Source: JACVRM01 sp046262315
Lineage (GTDB): Bacteria; Actinomycetota; Thermoleophilia; Gaiellales; Gaiellaceae
Assembly: GCA_046262315.1 (NCBI GenBank)
Contig: JBHEMZ010000024.1
Span: 1 to 9,492, forward strand
Direction of reading: 5' to 3'
DNA: 9,492 nucleotides
The translations under genes and the position numbers were made by a program. A model generated the notes under the pieces. It worked only from the letters and a program-made list of their open reading frames with translations, was not told where the DNA came from and ran no database searches. The first letter of the stretch is position 1; each line of letters starts with the position of its first letter. Shown piece by piece: positions 1-4,762 of the stretch.

Positions 1-165
1 GTCCGCCTGGTGGGCGCTGTGCTCGCCGAGCAACACGACGAGTGGGCGGTCGCCCGTCGCTACATGAGCGCCGAGTCGATCGCCAAGGCGCTCGCCCATC
101 CCGTCGCCGAACCGAAGGAGGTGATCGCGATCGAGGCGGCCCGCGTAGAGGTCAGGCGAGGATGA
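1..165 (+). CDS. IS256-family transposase, C-terminal fragment cut by the window edge
   Basis: The frame is open from base 1 to a TGA at 163-165 and encodes the last 54 residues of a protein whose beginning lies outside the window. The stretch LVGAVLAEQHDEWAVARRYM is the characteristic C-terminal signature of Mutator/IS256-family DDE transposases, which cut and paste their element by recognising its terminal inverted repeats. Only the tail after the catalytic glutamate region is present, so activity cannot be judged. The short remainder ends in a variable, charged tail (EVRRG), as in many family members. A terminal-repeat-like sequence follows within 40 bases, as expected for an insertion sequence. 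The family call is confident. Whether the element is intact is unknown because the left part is missing. Confidence 0.85.
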   Translation, partial: VRLVGAVLAEQHDEWAVARRYMSAESIAKALAHPVAEPKEVIAIEAARVEVRRG

Positions 166-203
166 CCCGCTCAACCTCGCACACCACTTGACGGGACGTG
201 ACC
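1..203 (+). mobile_element. Right end of an IS256-family insertion sequence
   Basis: The element contains the transposase tail and about 38 bases of non-coding end. I place its right boundary near 203 because CACACCACTTGACGGGACGTGACC (about 180-203, quoted in two parts: CACACCACTTGA then CGGGACGTGACC) resembles the right terminal inverted repeats of IS256-family elements, which usually sit just after the transposase stop. The left terminal repeat and the flanking target duplication are outside the window, so the exact boundary is inferred. Confidence 0.6.
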
Positions 204-504
204 TCTCCTGCCGTCCTCCGACGAGAGAGCTCCAAGGAGACGCCCATCCACACACGCCCGCGAAGGGCGCCGCGCGGCCCACAAAGTGACGGCCACGAAT
301 ATCCTCTCGGCTGGACTGACGGGTCCGTTCTGGCGCTGAGATCCGTGTCGCATCAGGCGTTGTTCGAGCCGGGCCTCTCCTCGGCTTGACCAAGCCTCCG
401 ACGGCTCGCGGCGTACGACCCGCCGAACGGGGGGCCGAGGGACTGGGCCGGCCGCACTTCGAGTCGGATCGGTGGAGACGTTCGATTTGCAGCGCGTTCT
501 GCAC
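204..504. other. Gene-free stretch between IS end and phosphatase promoter
   Basis: About 300 bases with no coding region I can support. Short frames exist on both strands, but their translations are arginine- and serine-rich with no recognisable domain, typical of chance frames in GC-rich DNA. The only local structure seen is GGCTT-gacc-AAGCC at 384-396 (the arms extend to GGCTTG/CAAGCC, 383-396), a small hairpin or operator-like repeat about 110 bases before the proposed -10 box. Its role is unknown. Confidence 0.5.
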
Positions 505-510
505 TACAGT
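481..510 (+). promoter_or_regulatory. Candidate promoter for the secreted phosphatase gene
   Basis: TACAGT at 505-510 fits the actinobacterial -10 pattern TANNNT. A weak -35-like element (TTCGAT/TCGATT, 481-487) lies 17-18 bases upstream. Transcription from here would start near 517 and give a leader of about 70 bases before the ATG at 585. The -10 is reasonable and the -35 is poor, so this is a moderate-to-low confidence call. Confidence 0.35.
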
Positions 511-584
511 GCTTGCAGAGGAACGGGGGTGAGGCAGTGACGAACAGCCGGCGGGATCGGCCCGTGGAGGAACTCACATGCGCG

Positions 585-2381
585 ATGATGCGCTCGCTGG
601 CGCGTCTCACGCGCGCGCTGCTCGCTCTCACCGCGGCGTTCGCGCTTGCGCTCTTCGTCGTGCCGGCAGCGGTTGCGGCTGGCAGCGGCCTGTCCGCAAC
701 CTACTACGACAACGTCGACTTCACCGCGGCGAAGCTGACGCGCACGGACGCCACCGTCGACTTCAACTGGGGATATGGATCGCCGGCGTCGTCGATTGCG
801 GCCGACACGTTCTCCGTACGCTGGAGCGGCCAGATCGAGGCGCAGGCCACGGAGACGTATCGCTTCTACACGGTCTCCGACGACGGCGTGCGCCTCTGGG
901 TCGACAACCAGCTCCTCGTCAACAACTGGACCGACCACGCCACGAGGGAGGACAGCGGCACGATCGCCCTCACCGCCGGCCAGAAGGTCGACGTTCGGCT
1001 TGAGTTCTACGAGCGGGGCGCGGCTGCGGTCGCGCGGCTCCTCTGGTCGAGCCCCATCCAGCCGAAGCAGGTCGTCCCGCAGGCGCGGCTCTACCCGGTG
1101 CCGGCGGGCACCGGGCTCCCCGCGACGTACTACGACGAGCTGAACTTCACGAGCGAGAAGCTGACGCGCACGGACCCGACCGTCAACTTTGGCTGGGGCT
1201 GGGGCTCACCCGCTCCCGCAATCGGCTCGGACACGTTCTCGGTCCGCTGGGCGGGACAGGTCGAGGCGCCCACGACTGAGACCTATCGCTTCTACACCGT
1301 CTCGGACGACGGCGTGCGCCTCTGGGTCGACAACCAGCTCCTCGTCAACAACTGGACCGACCACGCGACCACCGAGAACAGCGGCGCAATCGTGCTCACC
1401 GCCGGCCAGAAGGTCGACGTGCGGCTCGAGTTCTACGAGCGTAGTGGTGCCGCGGTCGCGCGCCTTCTCTGGTCGAGCGGGACGCAGCCCAAGCAGGTGG
1501 TTCCGCCGGCACGGCTATTCGCCCCTGCGCCGCCGCCGTCGACCGACCCGGTGATCGCAGCCGTGGGCGACATGGCGTGCGACCCGACGAGCCCGAACTA
1601 CAACGGCGGCGCGGGGACGGCTACCAACTGCCGACACCGGTATACCTCCGATCTCGCCGTCAACGCCAACCTCGCGGCCGTGATCGCCGTCGGCGACACG
1701 CAGTACGAGAGCGGCTCGATCTCCCAGTACACGGCGTCCTATGAGCCGACGTGGGGCCGCGTCAAGGCGATCACGCGCCCGGCGATCGGCAACCACGAGT
1801 ACGTCACTCCCGGCGCGGCCGGCTACTTCGAATACTTCGGCGCGGCTGCGGGCGACCCGGCGAAGGGCTACTACAGCTACGACATCGGCAGCTGGCACCT
1901 GATCGCGCTGAACTCGATGTGCCACCTTGTGGGCGGTTGCGGGGCCGGGTCGCCGCAGGAGCTGTGGCTGCGCTCGGATCTCCTTGCTCATCCGGCGAAG
2001 TGCACGGTCGCGTACTGGCACCACCCGCGCTGGAGCTCCGGCGCGCACGGGAGCGGCACAGCGGTGCAAGGTCTCTGGCAGGCGCTGTACGACGGGGGGG
2101 CCGACCTCGTACTCGCCGGCCACGACCATCTCTACGAGCGGTTCGCACGGCAGAACGCATTCGGCGCGCTCGACCTCACGAACGGTATTCGAGCGTTCGT
2201 CGTCGGAACGGGCGGCAAGAGCCTGTACGGGTCGCCAAGCAGGCAGCCGAACAGCGAGGCGCTCGAGCACAAGACCTACGGAATCCTGAAGCTGACCCTG
2301 CACCCAGAGGCGTACACGTGGGAGTTCGTTCCCGAAGCGGGGAAGACGTTCTCCGACGGCGGGACGACCGCCTGCCACTGA
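585..2381 (+). CDS. Secreted metallophosphoesterase with two tandem PA14 domains
   Basis: A predicted exported 598-residue phosphatase-like protein. Residues 1-32 form a Sec signal peptide (positive start, LLALTAAFALALFVV core, AVAA cleavage region). Two PA14 domains follow (about 35-171 and 177-311), both carrying the SDDGVRLWVDNQL core; PA14 domains commonly bind carbohydrate. A short proline linker (APAPPPSTDP) leads into a calcineurin-like metallophosphoesterase domain (about 322-565). Likely metal ligands are D329 (GDMAC), D371 (GDTQ), N403/H404 (GNHE), H479 or H480 (WHHP), and H513 and H515 (GHDH). GDMAC in place of GDxH recalls purple-acid-phosphatase-like and actinobacterial secreted phosphatases. 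A plausible job is phosphomonoester or diester hydrolysis at the cell surface or on a glycan; the substrate is unknown. The start is uncertain: ATGs at 585 and 588 give a clean signal peptide, while GTG 564, GTG 537 and TTG 513 are in-frame alternatives. GGAGG (566-570) is 14 bases from 585, which is rather far. Confidence 0.85.
   Translation: MMRSLARLTRALLALTAAFALALFVVPAAVAAGSGLSATYYDNVDFTAAKLTRTDATVDFNWGYGSPASSIAADTFSVRWSGQIEAQATETYRFYTVSDDGVRLWVDNQLLVNNWTDHATREDSGTIALTAGQKVDVRLEFYERGAAAVARLLWSSPIQPKQVVPQARLYPVPAGTGLPATYYDELNFTSEKLTRTDPTVNFGWGWGSPAPAIGSDTFSVRWAGQVEAPTTETYRFYTVSDDGVRLWVDNQLLVNNWTDHATTENSGAIVLTAGQKVDVRLEFYERSGAAVARLLWSSGTQPKQVVPPARLFAPAPPPSTDPVIAAVGDMACDPTSPNYNGGAGTATNCRHRYTSDLAVNANLAAVIAVGDTQYESGSISQYTASYEPTWGRVKAITRPAIGNHEYVTPGAAGYFEYFGAAAGDPAKGYYSYDIGSWHLIALNSMCHLVGGCGAGSPQELWLRSDLLAHPAKCTVAYWHHPRWSSGAHGSGTAVQGLWQALYDGGADLVLAGHDHLYERFARQNAFGALDLTNGIRAFVVGTGGKSLYGSPSRQPNSEALEHKTYGILKLTLHPEAYTWEFVPEAGKTFSDGGTTACH
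687..1531 (+). repeat. Intragenic tandem duplication, 426-bp period (PA14 module)
   Basis: Two consecutive copies of a 142-codon unit encode the paired PA14 domains (about 687-1110 and 1113-1531). Bases 879-940 match 1305-1366 without a mismatch, and the stretch YRFYTVSDDGVRLWVDNQLL (continuing through VNNWTDHAT) is identical in both copies. Elsewhere the copies differ by scattered synonymous and non-synonymous changes. The period is an exact multiple of three, so the reading frame is kept. The outer boundaries are approximate. Confidence 0.9.
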
Positions 2382-2384
2382 GGG

Positions 2385-2445
2385 TCGCCGCGGCGATAGG
2401 CACTTCCTCCAGATTCGTGTCGACGTACGTGAGCGGTCTGGAGGA
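2385..2445. terminator. Inverted repeats after the phosphatase gene, possible terminator
   Basis: Four bases after the phosphatase stop lies a perfect 12-base palindrome, TCGCCGCGGCGA (2385-2396). Further on, TCCTCCAGA (2405-2413) pairs perfectly with TCTGGAGGA (2437-2445) across a 23-base loop. No T-tract follows either, so a Rho-independent terminator is uncertain. The position between two convergent genes supports a transcription-stopping or mRNA-end role. Confidence 0.3.
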
Positions 2446-2491
2446 GCTGCGAGGCCGGCCACCGAGTCGGCTGAGACTCTGATTCGGCATG

Positions 2492-2507
2492 CCCGCGAGA
2501 AGGCGGG
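2492..2507 (-). terminator. Small hairpin just after the glycosyltransferase stop
   Basis: CCCGC (2492-2496) pairs with GCGGG (2503-2507) around a six-base loop, 11 bases beyond the stop codon of the minus-strand glycosyltransferase gene. The stem is short and lacks a U-tract, so it is only a weak terminator candidate for the acetyltransferase-glycosyltransferase operon. Confidence 0.25.
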
Positions 2508-2517
2508 TCTGGCGCGT

Positions 2518-3594
2518 TCAGCCGGTGACCTCCTCGTACAGCTCAGCGAGGTGGTGGATGTTTGCCTCCACCGTGAGTTCGGGCCGTGCCGCGGCGATGC
2601 GTCGGCGGAGCTCGGCCAAGTCCACCGCCGCCAGCTGCCCGATGAGGTCGTCGAAGGTCGAAAGCGCGAGGCCGAGGCCGCCGGCGCCGACCAGCCTCGA
2701 GAGCGCGCGGTGCCGCAGCGTCAGTATGGGCAAACCGCAGCCCACGTACTCGTAGACTTTGTTCGGAAGGCAGGTTTCGAGGTGGGCCCCGTTCAGGGTG
2801 GAGTTGAAACCGGCCCAGCCGAAATCGTACTCCTGGAGCGCCGCCATCAGGCGCGGGGGCGGAAGCGTGGGGTGCAGACGCAAACCGGCCAGATCGGCCG
2901 CGAGCTCCGCGTAGGCGGGCACGCTGCGCGATGGGTAGACGTCAAGCGACAAGCCGTTGCCGACGATCGCGCGAAAGATCCCCCGCAGGTCGTAGTGGCC
3001 ACCGTTCGTCGAGAGGGTGCCCTGGTAGACCAGGCGCGGGGGGTGACCATTACGGCGCTCGGCTGGGGGCAAGACCGGCGGCAGGTCGCGCCCCAGCGCG
3101 TAGTTTGCGAACGCGAGCGTCGGCGCCGCTACGCGGTACCGGGCGTGGATCTCGTCCAAGAGTTCCGCCGAGACCGTCACCAGCGCCGAGCACTCCTCGA
3201 TCGCGAGTCGCTCGAGCGCCAGCGGCTCGCGCGGCTCCGGGAAGCCGTGTTCGTACGGAGTGCGCCTGAGGCTCTGGAGGTCGTGGACATCGTGTACGAC
3301 CGGCACGCGGCCGTCCAAGAGCTGGAGCGCGATGACGGTCAGGGAGTCCGGCAGGTTGTGGCTGTGGATCACGTCGGGTCGAAACTCCTCGCAGGCGGCC
3401 CGCAGGCCTTCGATCGGCTCGGCACCGAGGTCCCACCAGCGCTCGAAGAGCTCGTCACCTGAGCCGTACCACTCGCTCAGCGTCCTGCCCTGGTAGGCGA
3501 AGCCAAGCCGTATCTCGGGAAGCGCCGAACGCAACCCGAACGCGTACTTGAGCGCCCGCACGCACGGCTGCTGCTGGAGAAACAGGACGCGCAT
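2518..3594 (-). CDS. GT-B glycosyltransferase (family 4-like)
   Basis: A complete 358-residue enzyme predicted to transfer a sugar from an activated donor to a glycan or lipid acceptor at the cytoplasmic side of the membrane. It shows the two-lobed GT-B plan. The N-terminal lobe begins MRVLFLQQQP, includes PDVIHSHN (73-80) and VVHDVHD (99-105), and ends near VTVSAELLDEI (139-149). The C-terminal lobe begins at LVYQGTLS (188-195) and carries LPNKVYEYVGCGLPI (276-290), the donor-binding motif containing the conserved K279 and E282. No membrane segment is visible. The ATG at 3594 is chosen because the family's first beta strand starts there and because it overlaps the stop of the upstream acetyltransferase gene by one base (TGATG), implying coupled translation. 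The open frame continues upstream without a stop, but that part is a shadow of the acetyltransferase gene. The pairing suggests surface polysaccharide or glycolipid decoration. Donor and acceptor are not predictable. Confidence 0.85.
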   Translation of the reverse strand: MRVLFLQQQPCVRALKYAFGLRSALPEIRLGFAYQGRTLSEWYGSGDELFERWWDLGAEPIEGLRAACEEFRPDVIHSHNLPDSLTVIALQLLDGRVPVVHDVHDLQSLRRTPYEHGFPEPREPLALERLAIEECSALVTVSAELLDEIHARYRVAAPTLAFANYALGRDLPPVLPPAERRNGHPPRLVYQGTLSTNGGHYDLRGIFRAIVGNGLSLDVYPSRSVPAYAELAADLAGLRLHPTLPPPRLMAALQEYDFGWAGFNSTLNGAHLETCLPNKVYEYVGCGLPILTLRHRALSRLVGAGGLGLALSTFDDLIGQLAAVDLAELRRRIAAARPELTVEANIHHLAELYEEVTG

Positions 3595-4040
3595 CAGCGG
3601 CGCCTGATCGCCCGGGCAGGATTGCCGACCGCGAGGCAGTTCGGCTCGAGCTCGCCGGTGACGACGCTCCCGGCACCGACAACGCATCCGTCCCCGAGCC
3701 GCGCTCCCGGGACAATGCAGACGCCCATCCCGATCCAGCAATCGGCGCCGATCTCGACGGGCCGCTCGATCCAGCCCTGATCGACGATCGGCCGCTCCAT
3801 CGCAACTTCGTGATTGGCGGTATGGATCATCGCGTAGGGGCCCACGATCGAGCGATCGCCGATCCGGAGGCCGCCGTAGCCGTTCACGTAACAGCCGTAG
3901 TTGAAGCCGACCCGCTCGCCGAGCTCGATACGGTCGCCGTTCAGCCAGACGATCAGGTCGAGGTAGAAGCACCCCTCGCCGACCCGCCTTGCGTCGTGCG
4001 GACGGAAGGGAATGACACGCTTCGAGCGTTCTGTGATCAT
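3594..4040 (-). CDS. Hexapeptide-repeat (left-handed beta-helix) acetyltransferase
   Basis: A 148-residue acyltransferase of the LbH superfamily (WbbJ, maltose/galactoside O-acetyltransferase type), expected to transfer acetyl from acetyl-CoA to a sugar hydroxyl as a homotrimer in the cytoplasm. Repeats of the [LIV]-G-x(4) type run from about 36 to 128 (ELGERVGF, LRIGDRSIVG, EIGADCWIGMGV, RLGDGCVVGAGSVV). HTANHE (73-78) supplies the probable catalytic H77, and the C-terminal AVGNPARAI (137-145) is the classic closing motif of this family. The ATG at 4040 is preceded by a strong ribosome site, AAGGAGGTG, about nine bases upstream, which settles the start; the open frame to 4511 is antisense to the GNAT gene and not real. 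It is the first gene of a two-gene unit with the glycosyltransferase and probably acetylates the same glycan, which is an inference from gene order. Confidence 0.88.
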   Translation of the reverse strand: MITERSKRVIPFRPHDARRVGEGCFYLDLIVWLNGDRIELGERVGFNYGCYVNGYGGLRIGDRSIVGPYAMIHTANHEVAMERPIVDQGWIERPVEIGADCWIGMGVCIVPGARLGDGCVVGAGSVVTGELEPNCLAVGNPARAIRRR

Positions 4041-4047
4041 CAAGTCA

Positions 4048-4056
4048 CACCTCCTT
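4048..4056 (-). promoter_or_regulatory. Strong ribosome binding site of the acetyltransferase gene
   Basis: Read on the minus strand, AAGGAGGTG stands just ahead of the ATG at 4040 with near-optimal spacing and is almost fully complementary to the 16S rRNA tail. It is the best Shine-Dalgarno in the window and fixes the start of this gene. It contrasts with the apparently leaderless gene that faces away on the other side of the same intergenic region. Confidence 0.8.
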
Positions 4057-4154
4057 CGCGTCGCAAGCCTCGGACCCACGGAGTTCTGGCGGGCCACCGC
4101 CGCCACTCCGCATTCCCTCTTCTCCGGGGACGCGCTCCGCCCTTCGAACCCGAG

Positions 4155-4169
4155 GCGGCCGTCGGCCGC
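4155..4169. repeat. GC-rich palindrome in the divergent intergenic region
   Basis: GCGGCCG-t-CGGCCGC, a perfect inverted repeat with seven-base arms and a single central base, lies about 50 bases before the GNAT promoter. It could be an operator between the divergent genes, but such palindromes arise readily in DNA this GC-rich. Confidence 0.25.
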
Positions 4170-4218
4170 GGCCGGGCACTGTGCGGCTCTAGTCCGGGCG
4201 TCGGCTCGCTCGCGCGGG

Positions 4219-4231
4219 TAGGCTCGCCTCA
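4219..4231 (+). promoter_or_regulatory. TAGGCT -10 box placed for leaderless start of the GNAT gene
   Basis: TAGGCT (4219-4224) fits the actinobacterial TANNNT -10 pattern and ends seven bases before the GTG start at 4232. Transcription would therefore begin at or one base before the start codon, giving a leaderless message. No Shine-Dalgarno lies upstream of this GTG, which agrees. A -35 element is not recognisable. The same hexamer with nearly the same spacing precedes the SDR gene. Confidence 0.5.
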
Positions 4232-4762
4232 GTGGTCGACGTCTCCGGCCCGCGCGTGCGTCTGCGTCCGCTGACCGTTGACGATATCGAGGCGCTCGTC
4301 GCCGGGCGCGAGGCCGATCCTGCCTCGTTCGGGCCGCGGGGAGACGAGGCTCGCGAGCGGCTGCGCAAGCAGATCGAGAGGAACCCGACGCTCCAGGACG
4401 GCGGCCTGCTGGAGCTCGCCGTCGAGGGCGAAGGCCGGCTGATCGGCGACGTCCAGGCGCGGGCGCCGAAGCACGCGTTCCCGCGCGGCGTGTGCGAGAT
4501 CGGCATCTCACTACTGCCAGACGTTCGCGGACAGGGCTTCGGACGGGAAGCCGTCGCGTTATTCACCGAGCACCTGTTCGGCGAGGGGCTCGAGCGCGTG
4601 CAGGCGTCCACCTCGGTGGACAACCTGGCCATGCGCCGCGTCCTCGAGCTCGTGGGCTACGACTTCGAGGGCGTGCTGCAGCACTTCGCACCCACCGCGG
4701 ACGGGGGCCGCGAGGACTACGCGATGTATGCCGCCACTCGCCGCGACTGGCGCAAGCGCTAA
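4232..4762 (+). CDS. GNAT N-acetyltransferase, RimJ/RimL-like
   Basis: A 176-residue acetyl-CoA-dependent acetyltransferase of the type related to ribosomal-protein N-terminal acetylases. It opens with the typical VRLRPLTVDDIEALV strand-helix (9-23). Motif A is seen as VRGQGFGREAVALF (98-111), with the R/Q-x-x-G-x-G/A pyrophosphate-binding loop at R99-G104. Motif B is VDNLAMRRVLELVGYDFEG (129-147), whose N131 and the (A/S)xRVLExxGF-like pattern are standard. The C-terminal EDYAMYAATRRDW (161-173) matches the family ending in which aspartate and tyrosine precede an RxDW. The real substrate, whether protein amino terminus, antibiotic or small amine, cannot be told. The GTG start fits the family's N-terminus, lacks a ribosome site and sits directly behind a -10 box. 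The gene stands alone, and its TAA overlaps the TAG of the opposing aconitase gene by four bases. Confidence 0.88.
   Translation: MVDVSGPRVRLRPLTVDDIEALVAGREADPASFGPRGDEARERLRKQIERNPTLQDGGLLELAVEGEGRLIGDVQARAPKHAFPRGVCEIGISLLPDVRGQGFGREAVALFTEHLFGEGLERVQASTSVDNLAMRRVLELVGYDFEGVLQHFAPTADGGREDYAMYAATRRDWRKR

Noticed and set aside
2094..2100. Run of seven G in the phosphatase gene (and another near 7024-7030 in aconitase) as phase-variation switches
   Set aside because: Both runs are in frame within intact conserved protein sequence, and such runs are expected by chance at this GC content.
1515..2462. 315-codon minus-strand frame inside the phosphatase gene
   Set aside because: The plus strand carries all metallophosphoesterase motifs in order. 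The antisense product is arginine-rich and featureless.
3595..3972. N-terminal extension of the glycosyltransferase frame
   Set aside because: The extension overlaps the clearly real acetyltransferase gene and encodes arginine-rich nonsense; the ATG at 3594 matches the GT-B N-terminal strand.
4041..4511. N-terminal extension of the acetyltransferase frame
   Set aside because: It is antisense to the GNAT gene and lies beyond a start that has a near-perfect ribosome site.
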